In this document: in pieces, positions 1-6,481 of the stretch | Position numbering within the stretch: the first letter of the stretch is position 1 | How the letters are laid out: each line of letters opens with the position of its first letter | Origin: Leifsonia tongyongensis | Lineage (GTDB): Bacteria > Actinomycetota > Actinomycetes > Actinomycetales > Microbacteriaceae | Direction of reading: 5' to 3' | DNA: 64,000 bases | Assembly: GCF_010686705.1 (NCBI RefSeq) | Contig: NZ_JAAGWY010000003.1 | Location: 372,001 to 436,000, forward strand | Notes under the pieces: model-generated | Seen by the model: the letters and a program-made list of their open reading frames with translations, nothing else | Database searches by the model: none | Told to the model about the DNA's origin: nothing | Translations under genes and position numbers: made by a program

Positions 1-1
1 G

Positions 2-64
2 GTGAAGAGCGGTACGGATGATGGTGCCGGGGCATCGGAGCGGGCGAGCGTGGTGCTGCACTAG
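2..64 (+). CDS. C-terminal end of an unidentified protein (partial)
   Basis: An open frame enters from the left edge and ends at TAG 62-64, encoding the last 20 residues of a protein that ends in SVVLH. Most third positions are G or C, as in the neighbouring genes, which supports real coding. The fragment is too short to assign a family, and chance openness over 60 bases cannot be excluded. It ends 43 bases before the tRNA gene. Confidence 0.4.
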   Translation: MKSGTDDGAGASERASVVLH

Positions 65-106
65 CCCGCAAGTCGGCCGGTCCGCTCTCGATAGGATCGA
101 GGGCGG

Positions 107-180
107 GCCCCCATAGCCCAATCGGCAGAGGCAGGCGACTTAAAATCGCCCAAGTGTGGGTTCGAGTCCCACTGGGGGTA
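107..180 (+). tRNA. tRNA-Leu (anticodon UAA) with a short variable loop
   Basis: The cloverleaf folds cleanly. The acceptor stem is 107-113 with 173-179 (first pair G-U), the anticodon stem 134-138 with 146-150, the anticodon T141-A142-A143, the T stem 156-160 with 168-172, and the discriminator is A180. No CCA is encoded. The anticodon reads the rare leucine codon UUA. The variable region (151-155) is only 5 nt, whereas a classical tRNA-Leu has a long class II arm. I recall short (about 74-nt) tRNA-Leu(UAA) genes from other actinobacteria, but could not verify this. The anticodon and A73 support Leu; the arm does not. Confidence 0.9.
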
Positions 181-271
181 CTTCGTCGCATGAGCCTTCT
201 CGAGAGCGGTTGCACCGAACACCCGATAACATCTGAGTGTGCGTTGGCGACAGGCGGCGGAGTTGCTCTCT

Positions 272-544
272 ATGACGCCCAAGCAGAAGCGCGTTCCGCC
301 GGCCTCCAAGCAGACGAGCGATCATTACGGTCTAACTGCTGTGATCTTGGGGATCCTTGCGTTGATCGGGTCGCTTTTCCCCCTGATCGCCTATGACATC
401 ATCGGATGGGTTGCTGGAGCGGCAGTCATTTTCGGGATAGCCGGTTTCACCAGCCAAGGAATTAAGAAGACGATGGCGCTCACGGGGTTGGTCACCGGTG
501 CCCTCGCCGCAACGGTCGTCATCGATAAGATCTTCGACTACTAA
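272..544 (+). CDS. Small membrane protein, unknown function
   Basis: A 90-residue protein begins with a basic, polar stretch (TPKQKRVPPASKQTSD) followed by three closely spaced hydrophobic segments, about residues 20-40, 45-62 and 67-84. It is probably a small cytoplasmic-membrane protein. The start at 272 is preferred over an upstream in-frame ATG because GGAG at 259-262 lies 9 nt before it. The length and layout resemble DUF4190-type small membrane proteins, but no diagnostic motif is visible. It follows the tRNA on the same strand. Confidence 0.6.
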   Translation: MTPKQKRVPPASKQTSDHYGLTAVILGILALIGSLFPLIAYDIIGWVAGAAVIFGIAGFTSQGIKKTMALTGLVTGALAATVVIDKIFDY

Positions 545-640
545 TCGATTCGTGCTGCAAAGGCTGTTTGGACGCAACCTTCGGGCGTCTAACCGCCCCC
601 CGCCACACCAACACCTGCCGCTGCTCCCAAAATAAGATGA

Positions 641-907
641 CTACAACCCCGCCTTGTCACGGCGGCGGAAGGAACGGCGAGCCACACCTACGCAGAGGAC
701 ATAGACGAGCACCAGCGCTCTGCCAGCCGCCGTTGCAGCGACTGAGGCGTTCGCCGCTTCGGAGCCGGGCGACGCCTCCGCCAATTGCAATGCGCCAACT
801 GCCTGAACCACGACGCCCGCGGCGAGCGCGATGCCGATGAGACACGCGACCCAATAGACGACGGTGCGCACTATTGCGCCTTGCACCTTGCGAAAAATAG
901 CCAACAC
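641..907 (-). CDS. Small two-TM membrane protein, unknown function
   Basis: An 88-residue protein with two hydrophobic segments (about residues 13-37 and 58-76) and a basic tail (RRSFRRRDK). The GTG at 907 is supported by a -10-like TAGGTT (915-920, minus strand) that ends 7 nt before it, the leaderless spacing seen repeatedly in this window. A GTG 36 nt further in, preceded by an AAGG, is the alternative start. No family is recognised. Confidence 0.5.
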   Translation of the reverse strand: MLAIFRKVQGAIVRTVVYWVACLIGIALAAGVVVQAVGALQLAEASPGSEAANASVAATAAGRALVLVYVLCVGVARRSFRRRDKAGL

Positions 908-1079
908 ACATTAAAACCTAGGGTATTAATGGCCTAACGATCGTCGACACCTTGTTGCAGCGGCCGCCCGATGCGCCAGCGCCGGTTCCTGAGCGTTCTC
1001 TCAGGAAGGTCGGCGCCCGGGTAGACCGGCGAGTACCATCGCAGACGCCGACGAAGGCGCAACGCGGATGGGGGACATC

Positions 1080-1577
1080 ATGGCGAATCCAGGACAACCG
1101 ACGATCCAGCAAGGTGCGACGGGGAGGGTCGTCAGGCGACTTCAGCGGGCAATCCGCCGAACACCGAATCTTTCGCTTGTGGTCGACGGAATCTTCGGGC
1201 CGGCGACGCACGCCGCCGTGATCCAGTTCCAGCAAGGCAATCCGCCGCTGGTGGTCGATGGCATCGTGGGGCCACACACGTGGGCCGCGTTGCCCGACGG
1301 GGGACCCATGCCGGTTCTCTCCCTGGGCTCGACGGGAGACGCGGTGAAGAGCCTGCAGACGGTGCTGACGAACGGTGCTTCCCAATGGGGAGGCGTGACG
1401 CCTCAAGGGATCGACGGTATTTTCGGCCCGCACACCGAGGAGGCTGTCGAAGCGTTTCAGGCGTGGGGGCACGTCGTCGTCGATGGCGTGGTCGGCGACC
1501 AGACCTGGAGCGTCTCGCTCCACGCAGCGTCGGCAACCCTCGAGTCGGCGGTGGGCCTGCAGTACGTGATCGGTTGA
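1080..1577 (+). CDS. Peptidoglycan-binding domain protein (two PGBD repeats)
   Basis: A 165-residue protein made of two peptidoglycan-binding type 1 domains, about residues 10-70 and 80-150. Each has the family pattern G-x-x-V-x-x-L-Q and VDGIFGP-x-T followed by an aromatic residue (FGPATHAAV, FGPHTEEAV); shorter VDGIVGP and VDGVVGD repeats follow each. There is no catalytic domain and no signal peptide, so it may be non-classically exported, act as a targeting partner, or be a relic of a larger enzyme. The start at 1080 sits 5-9 nt after a GGGGA at 1071-1075; an in-frame ATG at 1068 overlaps that site. Confidence 0.8.
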   Translation: MANPGQPTIQQGATGRVVRRLQRAIRRTPNLSLVVDGIFGPATHAAVIQFQQGNPPLVVDGIVGPHTWAALPDGGPMPVLSLGSTGDAVKSLQTVLTNGASQWGGVTPQGIDGIFGPHTEEAVEAFQAWGHVVVDGVVGDQTWSVSLHAASATLESAVGLQYVIG

Positions 1578-1601
1578 CGCCGGGCGGGCCGGCTCTCGCC
1601 C

Positions 1602-1898
1602 CTAGTGGTGGCCGAGCAGCCCGAGCAGCTGGGTGAAAAGCCAGAGCGTCTCGAAGTACATCAGGATCGCGACCCAGAACATCACGAGGTCGGGGAAGCG
1701 CGTGGAGAAGCCGGCGATGCGCGCACGCCGGGCGACGAGACTGGCGGCGATGATCCCGAACAGCGGCAGGAAGACGCCGAGCACGGCCGAGAGTGTGCTG
1801 GCGGTGGCGAGCCCTCCGGTGAGGGGTGCGGCCGGCCCAGCCGGCGCGGCTTCTGCGTGGGTGTCGGTCGGATGCAGGTCGGTCGTCGTTGCGGACAT
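1602..1898 (-). CDS. Small membrane protein, unknown function
   Basis: About 98 residues. A polar, His/Ala/Pro-rich head is followed by two hydrophobic segments (roughly residues 35-55 and 68-90) and ends in GLLGHH. The start at 1898 is chosen because the -10-like TAAACT (1905-1910, minus strand) ends 6 nt upstream; an in-frame ATG at 1904 would overlap that spacer. It converges on the peptidoglycan-binding protein and is divergent from the regulator-like gene at 1961. No family recognised. Confidence 0.6.
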   Translation of the reverse strand: MSATTTDLHPTDTHAEAAPAGPAAPLTGGLATASTLSAVLGVFLPLFGIIAASLVARRARIAGFSTRFPDLVMFWVAILMYFETLWLFTQLLGLLGHH

Positions 1899-1904
1899 AG
1901 GCAC

Positions 1905-1910
1905 AGTTTA
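1905..1910 (-). promoter_or_regulatory. -10 element TAAACT, leaderless start
   Basis: TAAACT read on the minus strand, 6 nt before the ATG at 1898. It fits actinobacterial TANNNT and the start-codon spacing described in the leaderless finding. Confidence 0.5.
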
Positions 1911-1945
1911 GGGCCACGGATGCGTGCCATCCGAAGCCCCAATGA

Positions 1946-1966
1946 TGGTACCTTGGTAATATGGTA
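1946..1966 (+). promoter_or_regulatory. Three TGGTA repeats at 8-bp spacing over promoter and start codon
   Basis: TGGTA occurs at 1946, 1954 and 1962, exactly 8 bp apart, so all three face the same side of the helix within a short span. The set overlaps the -10-like TACCTT (1949-1954) and the ATG at 1961. This looks like a direct-repeat operator for tandem binding, possibly by the product of the gene it overlaps. Confidence 0.45.
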
Positions 1967-2593
1967 ACAATCGATCGGGTCCAGACCGGCGTGCGGATCG
2001 AGCGCCGGATCCTCAAGACGGCGAAGGGTCTCGCCGAGGCCCTCGACATCCCGCTGGGCGAGCTGCTCGAAGGCGTGCTGCTGCACTCATTCGAGGGCAC
2101 GACGCCGTTCAGCAAGGCGACCATCCACAAGATCGAGTCCCTCAAGTCCGTCTACGACCTCGACCTGACGAGTGCGGATGCTCACCACCTCGACGAACCC
2201 ACAGCCGACGATGAACTCGAGGACTTCTACGCAGGTCGCATCCGTACGCCCGGCTTCGTGCACCGCGACCACCTGCGCATGGCGTTCCTCGCCCTGGGCC
2301 GCGATCCCTTCTCCGTGGCGTTCGCGCGCTACTCGGAAGGCATCCGGCAGCTCGCAGTCCACGCCGGTCGACCCGAGAAGTTCAACCTGACGATCACGGG
2401 AGCGTTCCTCTCACTCATCGCCGAGCGTCTCACAGCGCATCCACCGAAGCAGCCGTATGCCGACTTCGAGGCGTTCATCGACGCCAATCCCGACCTTCTC
2501 GACACGGCATTGCTCGAGCGGTACTACACGCCGCAGCGACTCGCCTCAGCGCAGGCCAAGTCGGTCTACCTGCTGCCCGACCGGCCCAGATGA
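1961..2593 (+). CDS. Hypothetical protein with a ribbon-helix-helix-like N-terminus
   Basis: A 210-residue protein. The first 60 residues (VRIERRILKTAKGLAEALDIP followed by LGELLEG) look like a short beta strand plus two helices, as in ribbon-helix-helix DNA-binding proteins. The rest is mixed alpha/beta with no motif I recognise. The ATG is preceded by TACCTT with a 6-nt gap and no Shine-Dalgarno, so it is probably leaderless. The TGGTA triple repeat covering the start suggests autoregulation. The DNA-binding assignment is inference; a structural or enzymatic role is possible. Confidence 0.65.
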   Translation: MVTIDRVQTGVRIERRILKTAKGLAEALDIPLGELLEGVLLHSFEGTTPFSKATIHKIESLKSVYDLDLTSADAHHLDEPTADDELEDFYAGRIRTPGFVHRDHLRMAFLALGRDPFSVAFARYSEGIRQLAVHAGRPEKFNLTITGAFLSLIAERLTAHPPKQPYADFEAFIDANPDLLDTALLERYYTPQRLASAQAKSVYLLPDRPR

Positions 2594-2697
2594 TGGTCGC
2601 GGTACGGCGCCTTGATGAGCGCGACGAGGCAGGAGATCGCGAGCGCTCCGCCGACGATGATCACCAACCAGATGAATGCGATCAGCCAACCTTCCAT
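2566..2697 (-). CDS. 43-residue single-TM protein
   Basis: A short frame on the minus strand: MEGWLIAF, then a hydrophobic helix (about residues 5-28), then a basic tail with KAPYRDHHLGR. It overlaps the 3' end of the convergent gene at 1961-2593 by 28 bases. TAGCGT (2704-2709, minus strand) ends 6 nt before the ATG, matching the leaderless pattern. The membrane segment and the promoter support it, but its size leaves doubt. Confidence 0.5.
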   Translation of the reverse strand: MEGWLIAFIWLVIIVGGALAISCLVALIKAPYRDHHLGRSGSR

Positions 2698-2784
2698 GCC
2701 TGAACGCTACACCTCGCATCCGCTGCTGCCACAGTGCCGCGTCAGAGGGTTTCGCGCGCCGGGTCGCGGGCGGATACTGGGGAG

Positions 2785-3156
2785 ATGTTGCGCGTCGGCT
2801 CGATCGTGTGGGGTGTGCGCGACGTGCCAGGTGCCATCCGGTTCTGGTCGGAAGCACTCGACTACCGCCCCCGCGACGAGGAGCCGTCGGACGACTGGGC
2901 GATCCTGGCGCCCAGGGAAGGCCACGGGCCGCAGTTGGCAATCACCGAGGTCTCCTCGCTCGCCGGCACGCACCAGCGGCATCACCTCGACCTGTACGCC
3001 TTCGACCAGGCTGAAGAGGTCGAGCGCCTGGTCAGCATCGGGGCGACCAGGGTCGACTGGGACTATGAGCCGGATGCGGACTACATCGTCCTCGCCGACC
3101 CCGACGGGAACCGCTTCTGCGTCGTCCAGGCCGGCGAGCTCGCCAACCATGGCTGA
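2785..3156 (+). CDS. VOC (glyoxalase/bleomycin-resistance) family protein
   Basis: A 123-residue single-domain vicinal-oxygen-chelate protein. It starts VGSIVWGVRDVPGAIRFW, the usual first beta-alpha unit, and ends with the family's DPDGNRFCVV strand. Metal-ligand positions are suggested by HHLDLYAF in the middle and by the C-terminal acidic stretch. The start at 2785 follows GATACT (2773-2778) by 6 nt; longer N-terminal versions would carry non-homologous residues. It is probably co-transcribed with the YchJ-family gene 6 nt downstream. Substrate unknown. Confidence 0.85.
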   Translation: MLRVGSIVWGVRDVPGAIRFWSEALDYRPRDEEPSDDWAILAPREGHGPQLAITEVSSLAGTHQRHHLDLYAFDQAEEVERLVSIGATRVDWDYEPDADYIVLADPDGNRFCVVQAGELANHG

Positions 3157-3162
3157 GCTCCG

Positions 3163-3570
3163 GTGAGCATCCGCGATGCCGAGGGCCGCCGGACGCGCTG
3201 CCCGTGCCTCAGCGGCGACCCGTATGACGTGTGCTGCGGGCCGATCCATCGTGGCCAGGCGGATGCACCGACCGCGGAACGCCTGATGAGGTCTCGATTC
3301 TCGGCGTTCGCGCTGGGGGACGCGGAGTACCTGCTCGCGTCCTGGCATCCGTCGACGCGCCCCGCCGGCCTCGAACTCGACCCGGGCCTGCGCTGGTACC
3401 GGCTCGACATCGTCGGCACCACGCGCGGCGGGATTCTCGACGAGGTCGGCACGGTGCACTTCCGCGCCTACTTCAAGGGCGACGCGATCGGCGTGCAGGA
3501 GGAGGACAGCCGGTTCGTCCGCGAGGGGCGCCGCTGGTTCTACGTCGACGGATCCACGGCGACGGTCTAA
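3163..3570 (+). CDS. YchJ-family SEC-C motif protein
   Basis: A 135-residue protein of the YchJ/UPF0225 family. The N-terminus has the zinc-binding SEC-C-like CPCLSGDPYDVCCGP motif, followed by RLMRSRFSAFALGDAEYLLASWHPSTRP, of which the RSRFSAF core is diagnostic. The C-terminal half is an NTF2-like fold ending in WFYVDG. Function in the family is unproven; a zinc-linked binding role is usual speculation. It starts with GTG 6 nt after the VOC gene and overlaps the convergent gene's stop by 4 bases. Confidence 0.9.
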   Translation: MSIRDAEGRRTRCPCLSGDPYDVCCGPIHRGQADAPTAERLMRSRFSAFALGDAEYLLASWHPSTRPAGLELDPGLRWYRLDIVGTTRGGILDEVGTVHFRAYFKGDAIGVQEEDSRFVREGRRWFYVDGSTATV

Positions 3571-5726
3571 GACTGGCGCGCCGGTTCGACGAAACGCTCC
3601 CACAGCCAGAAGGCCACGCTGAACGCGGCGAACACGATGACGCCGACGACGAGGACGACTGACGCGGTGCCCGCGTTCCACAGGGCTTGCACCGGGAGCA
3701 GGAGCGCGAACAGCACGGTGTAGACCGCGAGGCTCAGGGCGACCCACACCCGTCGCGACCACAGGAAGACGGCACGCCCGGCCAGTGCTCCGACGGGAAG
3801 CAGACTGATACCGGCCGAACCGAGCGCGAGCAGAGTGATCGCGCCGGCGAGCTCGGTGACGAACGCGCTGAGCGGGTCAGACGGGTCGGGGATGAGGCCG
3901 AGAGCGAGCCAGGCGAGCACACCGACACCGGCGAGCCCGGCGACCTGCGCAGCGGCGAGCCGCCCCTGTGCCGAGCGCCGGACGGATTCGGCAGCTCCAC
4001 CGGTGACGCCGGGCATGGCGACGGCGCCGACGAGGAGCCCGAAGAGGAGGGCGGGCTGAAGGTCGAAAATCCGGGATGCGACCGCGGCGACCGCGACGAC
4101 CAGGAGGTTTCTGGGCTGGAAGGCGATCACCGCGTGAGCACCGGTCAGGTGAACGGATGCGAACCTCGGGATCGCGATCCAGGCCGCGTTGACGATCGCG
4201 AGGGCGATCAGTACGGCGATGAGGACGCGCACGTAGGTCCCGACGTCTCCGGCGGGGCTGGACCCGACGGGGCTGGAGAGAGTGACGAGGGCAGCGGCCG
4301 CGACGAATCCGGATCCGGCGGCGAGGCGACGCTGCAGGATGCCGGCCGGATGCGCATCCGGGTCCGCATCGGCCTCGACCTCCGAGCGTGGCCTGTTGCG
4401 TCCGAAGAAGCGGTGCCGTCCGGCGGCGGGGTGTTCCAGGCGGGCTCGGGCCAGTGTCGTGGCGAGGAGGCGGGCGGGCAGTGCCAGCAGCAGCAGGGCG
4501 GCCGCGGCGAGCAGGACGGATCGGAGCCAGCCCGGGATGGCGGCGGGCGCGATCGTCGGAGGTGTCGCATTCGTGAACTGGGATGCTCCCGACCAGGTCT
4601 GGAGCCCACCGTGCGTCGCGTGGGGTGGCCGCGCTGACGGTGTCGGCGAGCTCGGCGCGGTGGGGACGGGCTGTGCCGACTGGCCGGCCGAGCTCGACGG
4701 GCTGGGCGCCGGGCTGGCTGCGTGTGCCCCCGGAGCTGCCGGCGGCGCGGCCGCGAAGGTCAGGGTGATCGCCGCGCTCGCCGGACTGACATTGCCTGCA
4801 GGGTCGCTCTGGAGCGCAGAGACGGTGTAGCGCCCCGGCGGCAGTGTGCCGTTGCAGGACCACGCACCCTGTGCGACGATCGTGCGGCAGATCACCGCGG
4901 AGCCGGCATCGTCGCCTCCGTAGACGGTGACGTGCGCCCTGTTCTCGCCGGTTCCGCCGAACGCCCCGGCGCGACCGTGCGGCACGGTCGAGTTCGGCGC
5001 CGGCCAGGCGAGCTGTGGACGAGCGGGTGCGGTCGAGTCGATCGTGATGCCGACGGGTGTGCTGGCGCGGGAACTCTCCGTCGAGAACGGCGCCGTCTGG
5101 GTCGCCGACACGGCGTACGTCCCCGATGGCGGCGGCCCGCTCAGGACGCACGCCCACGACCCGGCTGAGTCGACCGGGAACGTGCAGGTCGCTCCGCCCG
5201 CAGCCGTCACGGTCACCGTCGCGCCCGGGTAGCCGGTGCCGTGCACTCCGCCGCTGGAGAGGAAGCCGTTGGAGCCGCCTGAGATGGTCGGCGGGGAGAG
5301 CACAGCCACGCTGACGCTGTCGGAGCGGTCGGTGTCGCCCGTGACGACGGCGCCGATGATGACATCGGGGCCGTCGCTGAGCGTCGGCACGGTGCACGAC
5401 CAGACGGAGGCGGGGTCGACCGTCGCCTGGCACGCGGGACCGTGTGCATCGACGAAGACCCCGATGCGGTCGCCGGGGTTTCCGGTGCCGCTGACCGTGA
5501 CCGTGCCCGTCGTCACGAGAGTGCCGGGAGCCGGCGAGGTGATCGTGGGCGAGCCGGGGGCCGGCGTCGCGGACGGGGGCGGGGGCGACGGCGCGGGTTC
5601 GGCGTGTGCGGCGCCCGGCGCTGTGGCTACCGAGAGCACAAGAGCGAGTGCGGTGGCGCTCAGAAGGAGTCCAGTCACCACCCCTGACCGAACCGGAACA
5701 ACGTGAATCTGGAAGAACCTGTGCAC
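3567..5726 (-). CDS. Exported Ig-like repeat protein with C-terminal multi-TM domain
   Basis: About 719 residues. A signal peptide (VVTGLLLSATALALVLSV, cleaved near AAHA) leads into three or four Ig-like beta-sandwich repeats, each with a PGD/PGA...VSW-SC...L-P-SGTY-VSA pattern (residues about 60-330). A Pro/Ser/Ala-rich linker (about 330-385) then joins eight or more hydrophobic helices (about 400-715). The repeats should be outside and the helices in the membrane. In-frame ATGs at 5738 and 5750 are rejected because the strong promoter at 5737-5765 overlaps them; GTG 5726 follows directly. The C-terminal domain is not recognised. It is divergent from the TetR operon. Confidence 0.75.
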   Translation of the reverse strand: MHRFFQIHVVPVRSGVVTGLLLSATALALVLSVATAPGAAHAEPAPSPPPPSATPAPGSPTITSPAPGTLVTTGTVTVSGTGNPGDRIGVFVDAHGPACQATVDPASVWSCTVPTLSDGPDVIIGAVVTGDTDRSDSVSVAVLSPPTISGGSNGFLSSGGVHGTGYPGATVTVTAAGGATCTFPVDSAGSWACVLSGPPPSGTYAVSATQTAPFSTESSRASTPVGITIDSTAPARPQLAWPAPNSTVPHGRAGAFGGTGENRAHVTVYGGDDAGSAVICRTIVAQGAWSCNGTLPPGRYTVSALQSDPAGNVSPASAAITLTFAAAPPAAPGAHAASPAPSPSSSAGQSAQPVPTAPSSPTPSARPPHATHGGLQTWSGASQFTNATPPTIAPAAIPGWLRSVLLAAAALLLLALPARLLATTLARARLEHPAAGRHRFFGRNRPRSEVEADADPDAHPAGILQRRLAAGSGFVAAAALVTLSSPVGSSPAGDVGTYVRVLIAVLIALAIVNAAWIAIPRFASVHLTGAHAVIAFQPRNLLVVAVAAVASRIFDLQPALLFGLLVGAVAMPGVTGGAAESVRRSAQGRLAAAQVAGLAGVGVLAWLALGLIPDPSDPLSAFVTELAGAITLLALGSAGISLLPVGALAGRAVFLWSRRVWVALSLAVYTVLFALLLPVQALWNAGTASVVLVVGVIVFAAFSVAFWLWERFVEPARQS

Positions 5727-5736
5727 CCTACCCCCC

Positions 5737-5765
5737 ATTTCAGGTGTCATCAACGGGGATGTCAA
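5737..5765 (-). promoter_or_regulatory. Sigma-70-type promoter for the Ig-like membrane protein
   Basis: On the minus strand, a perfect -35 TTGACA (5760-5765) is followed after 17 nt by TGAAAT (5737-5742). Transcription should begin near 5730, leaving only a few bases before GTG 5726. Confidence 0.6.
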
Positions 5766-5776
5766 TGCACAGGGCG

Positions 5777-5800
5777 GACTTTCGTGCAGACTTTCGTGCA
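5777..5800 (+). repeat. Perfect tandem 12-bp repeat, likely TetR operator
   Basis: GACTTTCGTGCA occurs twice back to back (5777-5788 and 5789-5800) in the divergent region between the Ig-like protein and tetR. A partial third copy (TACTTGCA) follows. The repeat sits just upstream of the minus-strand -35 and over the presumed tetR promoter (CATACT at 5799-5804). Confidence 0.6.
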
Positions 5801-5857
5801 TACTTGCATCTGGGTCAATCGTCCCAGTTCTTGCCCAGCGTCGAGCAGGAGAACCAC

Positions 5858-6481
5858 ATGACGCGTATCGCTGCCGCCGACCGGCGCGCCGCCCTCGTCC
5901 AGGCCGCCCTGCGGGTCGTGGCCGAACGCGGCGTCCAGGCGGCCACGACGCGCGCGATCGTGGCCGAAGCAGGCATGTCCCTCGCCAGCTTCCACTACGT
6001 CTTCACGTCGCGCGACGAACTGATGAGCGAACTCGTCGCGTTCGTCGTCGCACAGCAGGAACGCGCACTGGTGCCCGTGCTGACGCCCGGCGAAGGCCCG
6101 GCTGATCTCCGCGACGCGGTGCGGGCGGGCCTCCAGACCTACTTCGACGTCGTGCGCTCCGATCCGCAGCGCGAGAAGGCGATGTTCGAGCTCACGCACT
6201 ACGCGATGCGATCGCCCGGACTCGAGCACCTGGCGCGACTCCAGTACCGCAGCTACTACGCGCTCGCGGAGAACGCGCTCGCCGTCGCATCCGAGCTCAC
6301 CGGCGCGGACTGGGACCGCCCGCTCAATGACATCGCCACCCTGCTGGTCGTCCTGACCGACGGCCTCACCATCTCCTGGCTCGTCAACCGCGACGATGCG
6401 GCCGTGGAATCCATCCTGGATTTCGCCGCCGACGCCGTCGCACGCCTTGCCACCATCCCATCGACCGCGAGGACTCCATGA
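5858..6481 (+). CDS. TetR-family transcriptional regulator
   Basis: A 207-residue regulator. The N-terminal helix-turn-helix is clear (ALRVVAERGVQAATTRAIVAEAG, then SLASFHYVFTSRDELMSEL), with a ligand-binding C-terminal domain of about 140 residues. AGGAGAA at 5847-5853 fixes the start. Its last codons overlap the ATG of the transporter by 4 bases, so it is the first gene of a five-gene operon and presumably its local repressor, acting at the tandem repeat upstream. The ligand is unknown but likely the transported compound. Confidence 0.92.
   Translation: MTRIAAADRRAALVQAALRVVAERGVQAATTRAIVAEAGMSLASFHYVFTSRDELMSELVAFVVAQQERALVPVLTPGEGPADLRDAVRAGLQTYFDVVRSDPQREKAMFELTHYAMRSPGLEHLARLQYRSYYALAENALAVASELTGADWDRPLNDIATLLVVLTDGLTISWLVNRDDAAVESILDFAADAVARLATIPSTARTP

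Noticed and set aside
61-325. Minus-strand frames across the tRNA gene
   Set aside because: They are translations of the tRNA itself (for example VGLEPTLGRF), a well-known source of spurious gene calls.
568-840. 90-residue plus-strand frame opposite the small membrane protein at 641-907
   Set aside because: Composition is Arg/Pro/His-rich without structure; the minus-strand alternative has TM helices and a promoter.
3687-4637. 316-residue plus-strand frame inside the Ig-like protein gene
   Set aside because: Composition is low-complexity Glu/Gly/Arg/Asp, typical of antisense reading of GC-rich membrane-protein code; no motif and no promoter.
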